DNA of 64,000 nt, taken from NCBI GenBank assembly GCA_015493615.1, contig WGCV01000002.1, forward strand, positions 62,001 to 126,000. The letters are read 5' to 3'. The notes below the pieces were generated by a model. The model was not told the DNA's origin. It did no database searches and was given only the letters and a program-made list of their open reading frames with translations. Source of the stretch: Melioribacteraceae bacterium. Lineage in GTDB: Bacteria > Bacteroidota > Ignavibacteria > Ignavibacteriales > Melioribacteraceae. The translations under genes were made by a program, and so were the position numbers. Shown piece by piece: positions 7,724 to 16,117 of the stretch (the first letter of the stretch is position 1; each line of letters begins with the position of its first letter).

Positions 7724-9295
7724 ATGAGAAATACATATCTAACACTACTAGTCATCGGAGTAATCATAATAGGAGCGGTTTATTACTTAAAAGATCCTAC
7801 CGTTTACCCGACAAAACTCGATCAGCTTAAAGAGAAGTACTCAGCTCCTCATAAAAAGAAAGCGGTTGATCACAGCAAATTTGCAGTTCTGCAAAAAAAA
7901 TTCAAATCGGCGCAAGAAGTTACAAAAGCTTGCTTAACTTGCCATAACGAAACAGCCAAAGAGATTATCGGCACTCCCCACTTTCGCTGGGAACGCCCGA
8001 TTTATCTCAAAAACAGAGGCGTTACGTATCTCGGTAAAGCGGACGCTTTAAATAACTTCTGTATTGGCGTTCAAGGAAGCGAAGTAAGCTGCGCAAAATG
8101 CCACGCAGGTTATGGAATGAACCGTACGGCTACGGCTATGGATACGGTAGCAAACGATATTGATTGCCTGGTTTGCCACGACAATTCCAACACCTATGTT
8201 AAAGGCGCCAATATGTTCGGCTATCCGGGAAAATCGGTTGACTTAAACGTAGCGGCAAAAAGCGTCGGACGCCCGACAAGAGATAACTGCGGCGTTTGCC
8301 ACTTTTTCGGAGGCGGCGGAAACAACGTAAAACACGGCGACCTTGAAAAATCAATGTTCCACCCTTCCCGCGATGTTGACGTTCACATGGCGGATTCAGG
8401 TCCGAATCTTCAATGCGTGGACTGTCATAAAACCGATCATCACAATATCGGCGGAAAATTATATTCCATCGAAGCTCAGAATGTTGGCAGAATCGAATGC
8501 GAGGACTGCCACAGCAACGAACCTCACGCAAGTGAAATTTTAAATGAGCACACCGTAAAAGTCGCATGCCAAACTTGCCACATTCCGGAATATGCGAAGG
8601 TCAATTCGGTTAATATCCATTGGGATTGGTCAACAGCCGGAAAATTGAGAGATGGGAAACCCTTTATGATAGAAGACTCGCTCGGCGATCACATTTACAA
8701 ATCGATAAAAGGTAGTTTTACTTGGGGACGCCATCTTAAACCGCAGTACTTCTGGTTTAACGGTACGGCAGATCATTATCTGCTGGGCGATAAAGTTCCG
8801 GAAGGCGACACTGTAGTTGTTCTGAACCAAATTCACGGTTCTTACAGCGACGTACGCTCAAAGATTTATCCGATGAGAATTCACACGACTAAACAGCCAT
8901 TTGATTTGGGCACAAGAATGATAATCCAGCCTAAATTAGCCGCTCTTAAAAAAGGAGTCGGCGCCTATTGGAAAGATTTTGACTGGAATAAAGCCGCAGA
9001 AGTCGGGATGAAACATGTCGGATTGCCTTACAGCGGTAAATTCGGGTGGATTAATACAATAATGTATTGGCCCTTAAACCACATGGTTTCGACAAAAGAT
9101 AAATCGCTGCAATGCACCGATTGCCATACCGAAAACAACAGCCGTTTAGCCGGATTGACTGATTTCTATATGCCCGCAAGAGACCACTATAACATTGTAG
9201 ATACTCTCGGGAAATTACTGATTATCTTAACACTGCTCGGCGTTATCGGTCACGGTTCAATTAGATACTATTTCAATAAAAAGAATAAATCATAA
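7724..9295 (+). CDS. Octahaem c-type cytochrome, tetrathionate reductase (OTR) family
   Basis: A membrane-anchored multihaem reductase on the periplasmic side. Eight CXXCH haem sites are visible in order: CLTCH (70-74), CAKCH, CLVCH, CGVCH, CVDCH, CEDCH, CQTCH and, far downstream, CTDCH. Residues 5-21 form an N-terminal anchor, and a second helix ends the protein (about 497-515) before a Lys-rich tail. Spacing and length (523 aa) match the octahaem tetrathionate reductase family; the Shewanella enzyme of this family reduces tetrathionate, nitrite and hydroxylamine in vitro. The next gene is a cytochrome b likely to deliver quinol electrons, and the two after that encode YeeE/YedE halves, which points to sulfur oxyanions. 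The true substrate is inferred. Confidence 0.88.
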   Translation: MRNTYLTLLVIGVIIIGAVYYLKDPTVYPTKLDQLKEKYSAPHKKKAVDHSKFAVLQKKFKSAQEVTKACLTCHNETAKEIIGTPHFRWERPIYLKNRGVTYLGKADALNNFCIGVQGSEVSCAKCHAGYGMNRTATAMDTVANDIDCLVCHDNSNTYVKGANMFGYPGKSVDLNVAAKSVGRPTRDNCGVCHFFGGGGNNVKHGDLEKSMFHPSRDVDVHMADSGPNLQCVDCHKTDHHNIGGKLYSIEAQNVGRIECEDCHSNEPHASEILNEHTVKVACQTCHIPEYAKVNSVNIHWDWSTAGKLRDGKPFMIEDSLGDHIYKSIKGSFTWGRHLKPQYFWFNGTADHYLLGDKVPEGDTVVVLNQIHGSYSDVRSKIYPMRIHTTKQPFDLGTRMIIQPKLAALKKGVGAYWKDFDWNKAAEVGMKHVGLPYSGKFGWINTIMYWPLNHMVSTKDKSLQCTDCHTENNSRLAGLTDFYMPARDHYNIVDTLGKLLIILTLLGVIGHGSIRYYFNKKNKS

Positions 9296-9301
9296 GGTAT
9301 A

Positions 9302-9949
9302 ATGATGAAAAGAGTTTATATATATGAAGGATTCGAACGATTTTGGCACTGGACACAAGCCATTCTCATCATTTTTCTTGCCTTCACAGGATTTGAAGTA
9401 CACGGCTCATATACATTTTTCGGATATGAAAACGCCGTGGTTTATCATCGTATAGCAGGATGGACTTTGCTTGGTCTTTATGTATTTGCAGCTTTCTGGC
9501 ATATTACTACCGGAGAGATCAAACAATATATCCCCACTCCGAAATTTATGCGCGCACAGATTGAGTATTATCTTCTGGGAATTTTCAAAAACGCGCCTCA
9601 TCCTGTTAAGAAAAACAGATTGAGTAAATTAAATCCGCTACAAAAGATTACTTACTTTTCGTTAATGGTAGTTATTATACCTTTGATGATGGTAACCGGA
9701 CTTCTTTACATTTACTACAGAGTGCCTCAGGCAAGCGTAGTTGATCCTTTGAATGTTTCAAGTTTGGGACCGATTGCCCTCTGGCACACTATCGGGGCTT
9801 ACTTATTAGTAATCTTTTTAATTGGACATCTTTATTTGATTACAACCGGACATACGGTTCTTACCAACTTAAAAGCTATGCTAACCGGTTGGGAAGACAT
9901 TGAAGATGAAGATGATGAAAATGAACAAACTGAAAATGTTAATAACTAA
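9302..9949 (+). CDS. Four-helix cytochrome b (cytochrome b561/Ni-hydrogenase b type)
   Basis: An integral membrane quinol-oxidising subunit, probably partner of the octahaem cytochrome encoded 6 bp upstream. Four hydrophobic helices lie at about 15-32, 50-68, 115-138 and 158-182. Histidines suited to haem b binding occur in FERFWHWTQA, VVYHRIAGW, FWHITTGE, ALWHTIGAY and IGHLYLITTGH. The C-terminus is a very acidic tail (about 198-215). The start may be either of two adjacent ATG codons (9302 or 9305). The fold and haem pattern are clear; the direction of electron flow is inferred from the neighbours. Confidence 0.87.
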   Translation: MMKRVYIYEGFERFWHWTQAILIIFLAFTGFEVHGSYTFFGYENAVVYHRIAGWTLLGLYVFAAFWHITTGEIKQYIPTPKFMRAQIEYYLLGIFKNAPHPVKKNRLSKLNPLQKITYFSLMVVIIPLMMVTGLLYIYYRVPQASVVDPLNVSSLGPIALWHTIGAYLLVIFLIGHLYLITTGHTVLTNLKAMLTGWEDIEDEDDENEQTENVNN

Positions 9950-9958
9950 GGTGTTATT

Positions 9959-10471
9959 ATGAACGAAGAAACAAAATACATGAATCCATATCTCGCGGGA
10001 TTTCTGTTAGGACTTCTGATTGTTTTAGCAATTTACCTTAACGGCGACGGACTCGGCGCCAGCGGCGCGGTAAAGAATACCGTTATCGGAACAATACAGG
10101 CTGTTGCTCCGCACTCTCAGATTCCTTATATGAAATCATATAATGCCACTCATCCCGATAGTCCTTGGAAAACATGGTTAATCTGGGAAATTATCGGATT
10201 GATAATAGGCGCATTTGTCTCCGGTTTAATTCACAACCGCAACAAATTCGTTATCGAACATGGACCGAGGATATCATCCAAAACGAGACTTGTAGCCGCC
10301 GTAATCGGGGGCATGCTATTCGGAATAGGTTCTCAATTCGGACGAGGTTGTACAAGCGGAGCCGGATTGGATGGAATGGCAGTATTCTCAGTAGCAGGAT
10401 TTTTAGTTACATTTGTAATTTTTGGTACCGGATACATTCTGGCGCCGTTTTTTAAGAAACTTTGGCTATAA
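9959..10471 (+). CDS. YeeE/YedE-family transporter half (first)
   Basis: A 170-residue membrane protein with four predicted helices (about 10-28, 60-82, 103-122 and 138-160). It carries the family signature around GIGSQFGRGCTSGAG (about 120-134), whose cysteine corresponds to the conserved cysteines that relay thiosulfate in full-length YeeE/TsuA. Full-length YeeE proteins are internal duplications; here the two halves are separate adjacent genes, as in PmpA/PmpB-type pairs. The gene follows the cytochrome b by 9 bp. Transport of thiosulfate or another reduced sulfur compound is inferred from the family and context. Confidence 0.83.
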   Translation: MNEETKYMNPYLAGFLLGLLIVLAIYLNGDGLGASGAVKNTVIGTIQAVAPHSQIPYMKSYNATHPDSPWKTWLIWEIIGLIIGAFVSGLIHNRNKFVIEHGPRISSKTRLVAAVIGGMLFGIGSQFGRGCTSGAGLDGMAVFSVAGFLVTFVIFGTGYILAPFFKKLWL

Positions 10472-10495
10472 TTTTAAATAATAAGAGAGTTTATT

Positions 10496-11689
10496 ATGGG
10501 ACCAATATATCCTGAACCAAACTTTAACTTGATGTTAGCGTTAGTAATCGGTTTCTTTTTCGGCTACTTACTGGAACATGCCGGTTTTTCGACATCAAAA
10601 AAATTAGTGGGCGTTTTTTACGGCTACGACTTTACCGTATGGCGAGTATTTTTTACCGCTGCAATTACGGGCATGGTCGGAATTTTGGCGCTTGCCCACT
10701 TCGGATTATTAAATCTCGACGCTATTTATATTAATCCCCTTTATTTGTGGTCGGTTATTGTAGGCGGAATAATCATGGGCTTCGGCTTCATCATTGGCGG
10801 TTTCTGTCCGGGCACAAGCATCTGCTCTACATTCATCGGCAAAATCGACGCCCTCTTTTTCGTAATCGGAGTAGCTCTCGGAATATTCCTTTTTATCATC
10901 GGTTATCCGCTGGTGGAAGGACTCCATAAAGGAAGCTACATGGGAACGCCTCAGTTATTCGACACCCTTAACATTTCAATGGGATTATTCACTTTCCTCG
11001 TTGTCATCTTTGCATTTTTCACATATTGGGCAGTTGAAAAAATCGAGTTGAAAGTTAATAAGGGTAAATCCGCCGATCCTACTCCCAAAAGTACTTTTGC
11101 GAAAATTACCGGCTTTGCTGTTGTAGTTGCAATCTTTGCATTGTTTATCCCTCCCAAAAAACCTACGATGTTGGCGGAATTTGCAAAACCTGACTTCGGT
11201 AAAGATATGCATATCAATTACATCACTCCCGATGAAGTTGCGGTTCGGTTGATTAAAGGCGATAAATCGATGCAGTTTGTTGATTTGCGCTTGCCCGGAG
11301 AATTCAAGAAACTTGCGCTTCCCTATGCCGTAAATGCAAAACCGGAACAGTTCTGCCAGATGAAAATGAAAAATGTTTTCAACGCCGCAGGTAAGATTAC
11401 AATTATTTATAGTAATGATGATAATCTTGACAGACGCGCCGCCGCCCTCGCAATGAAGGTAGGATATGAACCTCAAAATGTTTGGGTTCTCAAAGGCGGT
11501 TTTCCCGCATTCAAGAAAGATATTTTAGATTTTAAGCCTCCTGCAGTAATGCCTGCAAACCGAATGTTGCGAACTACTTACCTTTTCCGTGAAGAATTCG
11601 GACCGCAAATTATGCAGATTCTTAAGAATTCCAAACCGAGAAAAGTTGTTATTCCTAAAGCAAAACGCGCGCTCGGAGGCTGCGGTTAG
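10496..11689 (+). CDS. YeeE/YedE transporter half fused to a rhodanese-like domain
   Basis: This 397-residue protein has about six membrane helices in residues 1-220, with the YeeE/YedE signature EHAGFSTSKKL (near 26) and GFIIGGFCPGTSICS (near 98-112), including the conserved cysteine. Residues about 240-350 form a rhodanese-like fold (MQFVDLRLPGEF ... VWVLKGGFPAFKKDI). The loop where rhodaneses carry the catalytic cysteine reads IIYSNDDNLDRR and has no Cys. The protein ends in ALGGCG, placing one cysteine next to last on a flexible tail. It is the last gene of the cytochrome unit. It probably imports or hands over sulfur, but the mechanism must differ from a standard rhodanese. Confidence 0.84.
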   Translation: MGPIYPEPNFNLMLALVIGFFFGYLLEHAGFSTSKKLVGVFYGYDFTVWRVFFTAAITGMVGILALAHFGLLNLDAIYINPLYLWSVIVGGIIMGFGFIIGGFCPGTSICSTFIGKIDALFFVIGVALGIFLFIIGYPLVEGLHKGSYMGTPQLFDTLNISMGLFTFLVVIFAFFTYWAVEKIELKVNKGKSADPTPKSTFAKITGFAVVVAIFALFIPPKKPTMLAEFAKPDFGKDMHINYITPDEVAVRLIKGDKSMQFVDLRLPGEFKKLALPYAVNAKPEQFCQMKMKNVFNAAGKITIIYSNDDNLDRRAAALAMKVGYEPQNVWVLKGGFPAFKKDILDFKPPAVMPANRMLRTTYLFREEFGPQIMQILKNSKPRKVVIPKAKRALGGCG

Positions 11690-11717
11690 TAGTTAATAAA
11701 ATTATGTAGTTAAAAAG

Positions 11718-11750
11718 AAAGCCGTCTTAAATTTAAGACGGCTTTTTTTT
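11718..11750 (+). terminator. Strong rho-independent terminator after the cytochrome/YeeE unit
   Basis: A perfect palindrome AAAGCCGTCTTAAATTTAAG continuing to ACGGCTTT is followed by a run of eight T. It begins about 28 bp after the stop codon of the YeeE-rhodanese gene and marks the end of the four-gene unit. Confidence 0.88.
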
Positions 11751-11757
11751 TAACCTC

Positions 11758-11778
11758 CCGAAGGTTTGCAACCTTCGG
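11758..11778. repeat. REP-like hairpin left of the Y1 transposase
   Basis: CCGAAGGTT-TGC-AACCTTCGG forms a nine-base-pair stem with a three-base loop, 21 bp from the transposase stop codon. Related AACCTTCGG..GGTT hairpins occur at 12487 and 45126-45221. Such hairpins are the usual companions of REP-associated transposases. Confidence 0.6.
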
Positions 11779-11799
11779 AAACGTTTGATTGAACAAATG

Positions 11800-12369
11800 C
11801 TACAAGTCCACTAACTTAATTTCAGTCAATTCTTTTAAATCTTCCCTCGTTATCATTTCAAGAATAAACTTCTTTTTTGGTAAGGTTCCTTTTCTAAGAT
11901 CTATATAATCTGAATAACTGGAATATTTCCAATCTTCTGCTTTCTCAACTAAATTTGAACGAACCGGGTTTTGATGAATGTAAGTTAGGAGAGTTACTAA
12001 ATATCTATTGTTATCTACCGGCTTGGATTTAGTATTTTGCTGGAATAAGTTTCCGTGACGGTTGTATTTTTTGTTGATTGCCTTTGTATATGAAGATAAA
12101 AGAATTTTGATTTTATGTGAAATTATATTTTGTTTGTTGAGATGTGCCACACCTTGAAGCCGTGGCACATCTGTTATAAACTCTTTTACTCTAACCAAAA
12201 AATGAAAATGTGTCGGCATTAAGCAATATGCTATTGTTTCTAAATATTCTTCGAGGTAAAAGCGGTATTTCTTTAGAAAATATCTATAATTTTCTTCTGA
12301 GCGGAAAAGCAATTCTTCGTTGTTTGTGCGATTGTAAATATGGTAAAAGTTGTTCTCGTAAAAATCCAT
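11800..12369 (-). CDS. REP-associated tyrosine transposase (Y1/IS200-like)
   Basis: A single-strand DNA transposase-like protein of the HUH superfamily. The metal-binding HUH motif is seen as THFHFLVRV, and the segment SYTKAINKKYNRHGNLFQ carries the candidate nucleophilic tyrosine and the conserved GxLFQ. The late TYIHQNPVRSNLV and WKYSSYSDY are also typical of the RAYT branch. The ATG at 12369 has AGAGGGG just upstream and gives 190 aa. It is a lone intact gene with hairpins on both sides rather than an IS with an accessory TnpB. RAYT proteins are thought to mobilise or maintain REP palindromes. Confidence 0.88.
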   Translation of the reverse strand: MDFYENNFYHIYNRTNNEELLFRSEENYRYFLKKYRFYLEEYLETIAYCLMPTHFHFLVRVKEFITDVPRLQGVAHLNKQNIISHKIKILLSSYTKAINKKYNRHGNLFQQNTKSKPVDNNRYLVTLLTYIHQNPVRSNLVEKAEDWKYSSYSDYIDLRKGTLPKKKFILEMITREDLKELTEIKLVDL

Positions 12370-12388
12370 TTGCCCCTCTCTATCTATC

Positions 12389-12421
12389 ATTCATCCGATG
12401 ACTTAAAGTCATCGGATGAAT
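12389..12421. repeat. Perfect 16-bp-stem palindrome upstream of the Y1 transposase
   Basis: ATTCATCCGATGACTT and its reverse complement are separated by one base, giving a 33-base near-perfect hairpin. It sits 20 bp upstream of the transposase start and is likely in its leader. The central GACTTAAAGTC resembles the core GGCTTAAGCC of the palindrome at 56603-56630. It may be a transposase target, a self-regulatory hairpin, or both. Confidence 0.65.
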
Positions 12422-12486
12422 TGAAATAAGTTATTTATCAATTTGTATAAAATAAGGAGATTACAAAATTTCCGCAATTTTTTTTT

Positions 12487-12501
12487 AACCTTCGGAAGGT
12501 T
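12487..12501. repeat. AACCTTCGGAAGGTT palindrome right of the Y1 transposase
   Basis: A short perfect palindrome that shares AACCTTCGG with the hairpin left of the transposase (11758-11778). Together they bracket the gene over about 740 bp. Confidence 0.5.
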
Positions 12502-12571
12502 TTGCAGTCTTATTTGTATATTCCCGATTTATTATTTAATTTTAGGTAATAATAAAAATGAGAGTGCAGCC

Positions 12572-13249
12572 ATGAAAAAAATAATTTTGATTTTTCTCCT
12601 TTTTACCGCTTTGACTAATATTTTTGCCCAAAATTACGCTCCCGGCGATAATGAATATCTCTTTACTCCAACCGCATACACAATGCCGAAAGGTAATTCC
12701 TACTTTACCGACTACGAACTTTTTCTGCTGAATTACACTTATGCCGTTACCGACAGAACTCACCTCGGCGTATTTATCCCTTTCCCGATTACAACCGATT
12801 TGCTGAAATTATTGTCATTCGGCGTTAAGCAAAATTATCTTAAAACGGACTGGATTCAATCCGCCGTTTATGCTTCATACACTTTTGACACGGCTCAGCT
12901 GATTTTAGGAAATTCGATAAGCATCGGTAATCCTTCCAACGGAGCGAATTTAAGCGCCGGAATTACAAAGTTTTTTAAAGACTCAAATGGTTTCGGCATC
13001 CTTTTATCTTTCGGATATAGATTTGATCCTAGCGAAAATACATCTCTAATTGCCGAAATCAGCCAAATTTTTGGAGGAGATAACGTACAGAATTTCACTT
13101 CGACTTTCCCCGGAGGTTTGATTAGCGTTGCGTTCAGAATTCGCTCAACTCATCTCTCTTGGGATTTGGGCGCTTTCCGCCCACTTGATATGGAGGACAG
13201 CGGAATTGTTGCATTTCCCATGTTGAAAGTTTCTTACTATTTCTTTTAG
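12572..13249 (+). CDS. Predicted outer-membrane beta-barrel protein, hypothetical
   Basis: A 225-residue protein with a clear signal peptide (MKKIILIFLLFTALTNIFAQ), read from the ATG at 12572. The mature part consists of alternating hydrophobic and polar strands with many aromatic residues at strand ends and finishes in VSYYFF, a typical outer-membrane barrel terminus. Repeated transmembrane-strand-like segments include THLGVFIPFPI, GFGILLSFGYRF and LSWDLGAFRP. No family is recognised. It stands alone downstream of the Y1 transposase region. Confidence 0.72.
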   Translation: MKKIILIFLLFTALTNIFAQNYAPGDNEYLFTPTAYTMPKGNSYFTDYELFLLNYTYAVTDRTHLGVFIPFPITTDLLKLLSFGVKQNYLKTDWIQSAVYASYTFDTAQLILGNSISIGNPSNGANLSAGITKFFKDSNGFGILLSFGYRFDPSENTSLIAEISQIFGGDNVQNFTSTFPGGLISVAFRIRSTHLSWDLGAFRPLDMEDSGIVAFPMLKVSYYFF

Positions 13250-13325
13250 AAAACTTTACGAAACTTAAAATTGTCATATCGAGTCCGCCATGGCGGAGTG
13301 AAAGCTGCCCGAATAATCAATTTTT

Positions 13326-13362
13326 GTCATTGCGAGGAGCGGAGCGACGTGGCAATCTCTAA
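13326..13362 (+). repeat. R2 module (GTCATTGCGAGGAGCGGAGC type)
   Basis: The 34-base core runs from GTCATTGCGAGGAGCGGAGC to GTGGCAATCTC. The same core occurs in reverse orientation at 24599-24632 with a single difference. Similar GTCATTGCGA..GCAATCT palindromic repeats are known from several bacterial groups. Confidence 0.7.
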
Positions 13363-13442
13363 TCCCATATTGTTACAAATATAAACCCAAAATTGTCATT
13401 AGAATTTTTTCTAATCTAAAATTTTTAAGAAAAATACTATTC

Positions 13443-13545
13443 TTTGTAACGTAGATTGCTTGCAATCTGCGAAAAAACAGCATAATGCTAAATTGCAGCC
13501 ACAGATTGACCGTTCACAAGCTCACTAATCAATCTGCGCTACAAA
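13443..13545. repeat. 103-bp inverted repeat with TTTGTAnCGnAGATTG ends
   Basis: The left end TTTGTAACGTAGATTG and the right end CAATCTGCGCTACAAA are reverse complements except for two positions. Inside, GATTGCTTGCAATC forms its own hairpin. There is no coding potential. It looks like another small non-autonomous palindromic element. Confidence 0.6.
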
Positions 13546-13697
13546 TAGAACGAGTAAGATTTTCTTACATGGTTTTTTGTCTAAAATTAAAAGCTTGGCA
13601 GTTAGTTAACCTGTTGTCCTTTAATAACTTAAGTCATCTTTTTCCTAATGGCAGTCATTAGAACTTTTTTGTCTAATAACAATTTTGGGATAAATTT

Positions 13698-13863
13698 TTA
13701 AGATTCTCACCCCCACAAAAAGTAGTTGGGGTAAGCTTGGCGAAGGTGTTAGTCGTCCGAAATATCTCTAAATTTGGTATAATCATTGGTTTTGAGATTC
13801 TTCTCTCGCTCCGCCTTGGCGGAGGATCAGAATGACATTTTATTGGGTTATGCAAAACCTTCT
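13698..13863 (+). repeat. R1 MITE-like element, copy C (mosaic left part)
   Basis: The right end (AATGACATTTTATTGGGTTA then TGCAAAACC) matches the copy at 24770 almost exactly. The middle has the CGTCCGAAATATCTCTAAAT block and a CTCCGCCTTGGCGGAG palindrome. The left 44 bases (13701-13744) are identical, in reverse complement, to 24524-24567, and replace the usual TIR. Confidence 0.78.
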
Positions 13864-13957
13864 AATAATGATTTGCCGAAACCGAATTCAGCGTTTGTCA
13901 ATTTCTTCATTATATCGTATTTTGATTGTTTAAATATTGATGAATTCGGAGTTTTCA

Positions 13958-16114
13958 ATGAAAAAGATTTTCACCCTCACACTTGTTTTTTTAAGCTTTA
14001 TATCACTATCCGCACAGAAAGAAAAACTAACTTTTGAACAAGTATTTCAGTTCGCTCCCCCGCGCCTGACTAAACAAATTCCAACTCCGGTTAAATGGTT
14101 AGACGGAAAAAACTATCTTCTTTCGGAAAGAAAATCGGGAGCGATTCGCTACATAAAAACAAATGTTGAAACCGGAGAAAAGGAAGTCTTTTTTGATTAC
14201 TCGGAAATAAAGGATGCGCTTCCCGCTGAGTTCCAAAGTCTTTCGCCCACTGTTAAATCAAAAGATTTTTTACATTACATCTACGAGAAAAAAGGAGACA
14301 TTTATTATTTTTCCGTTGAAGATAATTTTTTCAAACGATTAACTGCAACTGCCGGCGAAGAGAAAAATCCGACCTTTTCACCCGACTACAAATATATCGC
14401 CTACACTTTGAACAACAATTTATATGTTTACGATTTGGATAAAAAGTTATCGATTCAACTTACAAACGACGGTTCGGAAACAATTAAAAACGGTTATTCA
14501 TCTTGGGTTTATAACGAGGAAATTCTCGGGCGTTCATCCCATTACAAGGCATTCTATTGGTCGCCCGATTCACGCAAATTAGCTTATCTTAAATTTGATG
14601 ATTCCCCCGTTCCCCGCTTTCCCCTTTTTAACGCAAACGGAGTTCACGGCAGTTTGGAATGGGAATATTATCCTTATCCCGGGGATAAAAATCCAATCGT
14701 CCGGTTAGGCATACTTAATTTAGAAACAAAACAAATAACTTGGATTGACTCGACCGTAAACGAAGACAAATATATCGCTTGGGTTTTCTGGTCGCCTTCC
14801 GGAAAAAATCTGCTGTACGAAGAAGTTAACCGCGGACAAGACCATCTCAAGTTTCATCTCGTTGACTTAAAAACCGGAAATAACAAAATCATTTATAAAG
14901 AGCATCAAAAATCTTGGGTTGATTTTAAGGAAGATATTCGTTTTGCCGATAACGGGAAATCGATATTTTTCGTCTCGGATTTTCAAGGAAGAGGACGCGT
15001 TTATAATTACTCGACCAAAGGAAAACTGCTTCGCTCTTTCGGGAAGAAAAAGACTAACATTACAAAAATTATTTCCTTCGACAACAGCGGTAAAATATAC
15101 TGTGAAGGATTCCCTCTCGGAAGCACAGATAATTTTATTTACAGATTCGATAAACGCGGAAGAGAAAAACAGCTGACTAAAGATAAAGGATATCACCGCG
15201 GAGTTGTCTCTCCCGACGGGAATTTTATTCTTGATACATACTCCAATATCTCCCGTCCTTCCGAACTTCTTTTGTTAAACGTTAAAAAGAGCGGCACGAA
15301 AGTATTGTTTGATTCCAAATCGGCTGACTTTGACAAATTTGAACTTGGGAAAACCGAGCTGTTTTACATTCCGAATCGAAATGGATTAAAACTTCCAGCT
15401 AAATGGATTCTTCCGCCCGGTTTCAGTAAAGATAAAAAATATCCGGCGCTCTTTTCAATCTACGGCGGACCCGGAACGCCGATTGTTAAGAACAGATTCG
15501 CGCGCTGGTTAAAAGATTACTACTACGCCCAGCTTGGTATGATCGTAATTAATGTAGATAACCGGGGAGCCGGACACTACGGAAAAAAAGTCCTTGCACA
15601 AATGCACCGCAACCTCGGTAAATATGATTTGGACGATTTCATAGACGCCGCCAAATGGATTAAGAAACAACCGTTCGTTGATTCTACGCGCATCGGAATT
15701 ACAGGCGGCAGTTACGGCGGCTACATTACGCTTCTTGCCCTCACGCGCGGCGCAGACCAATTTACACACGGTTTGGCTGAGTTTGCCGTTACAGACTGGC
15801 GTTTATACGACGATATCTACACGGAAAGATATATGGACGAGCCGAGCGAAAATCCCAAGGGGTATGAATACGGCTCTGTAATGAATTACGCGGATAAATT
15901 AAAAGGCGCGCTGAAAATTACAGCGGGAACGCTTGACGACAATGTCCATTATCAAAATACTCTGCAGCTTGTTGACAAGCTGCAGAATCTCGGAAAACAT
16001 TTTGAGCTTATGATTTATCCCAACGAAAGACACGGTTACCGCTCAATTAAGTGGTTTCACGCGGTTAAAGAAAATCTAAACTTTTGGAAAACAAAATTTA
16101 ACTTAAGCGAGTAA
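13958..16114 (+). CDS. Dipeptidyl peptidase IV-like serine peptidase (S9B)
   Basis: A secreted or periplasmic exopeptidase that removes N-terminal dipeptides. The ATG at 13958 follows a GGAG and opens a signal peptide ending near LSLSA/Q; the protein is 718 aa. Residues about 30-460 form the beta-propeller (DPP-IV N-terminal domain, with DYKYIAYTLNNNLYVYDL and FYWSPDSRKLAYLKFDDS). The alpha/beta-hydrolase part carries the nucleophile Ser585 in TGGSYGGY, the aspartate in GTLDDNVHYQ and the histidine in NERHGY. Two small genes follow at once (gaps of 3 bp and -1 bp), so it heads a four-gene run. Confidence 0.93.
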   Translation: MKKIFTLTLVFLSFISLSAQKEKLTFEQVFQFAPPRLTKQIPTPVKWLDGKNYLLSERKSGAIRYIKTNVETGEKEVFFDYSEIKDALPAEFQSLSPTVKSKDFLHYIYEKKGDIYYFSVEDNFFKRLTATAGEEKNPTFSPDYKYIAYTLNNNLYVYDLDKKLSIQLTNDGSETIKNGYSSWVYNEEILGRSSHYKAFYWSPDSRKLAYLKFDDSPVPRFPLFNANGVHGSLEWEYYPYPGDKNPIVRLGILNLETKQITWIDSTVNEDKYIAWVFWSPSGKNLLYEEVNRGQDHLKFHLVDLKTGNNKIIYKEHQKSWVDFKEDIRFADNGKSIFFVSDFQGRGRVYNYSTKGKLLRSFGKKKTNITKIISFDNSGKIYCEGFPLGSTDNFIYRFDKRGREKQLTKDKGYHRGVVSPDGNFILDTYSNISRPSELLLLNVKKSGTKVLFDSKSADFDKFELGKTELFYIPNRNGLKLPAKWILPPGFSKDKKYPALFSIYGGPGTPIVKNRFARWLKDYYYAQLGMIVINVDNRGAGHYGKKVLAQMHRNLGKYDLDDFIDAAKWIKKQPFVDSTRIGITGGSYGGYITLLALTRGADQFTHGLAEFAVTDWRLYDDIYTERYMDEPSENPKGYEYGSVMNYADKLKGALKITAGTLDDNVHYQNTLQLVDKLQNLGKHFELMIYPNERHGYRSIKWFHAVKENLNFWKTKFNLSE

Positions 16115-16117
16115 GAG

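Larger units (their letters stand above)
13250..13957. other. Intergenic region of about 700 bp built from repeats
   Basis: No gene was recognised. It contains an R1 end fragment (13260-13316), an R2 module (13326-13362), an inverted repeat of the TTTGTAnCGnAGATTG type (13443-13545), and a larger R1 copy (13698-13863). The stretch 13864-13957 is probably the promoter and leader of the peptidase gene. Confidence 0.65.

Noticed and set aside
11800-12369. A complete IS200/IS605 insertion sequence
   Set aside because: There is no TnpB, and the conserved residues and flanking hairpins fit the REP-associated branch better.
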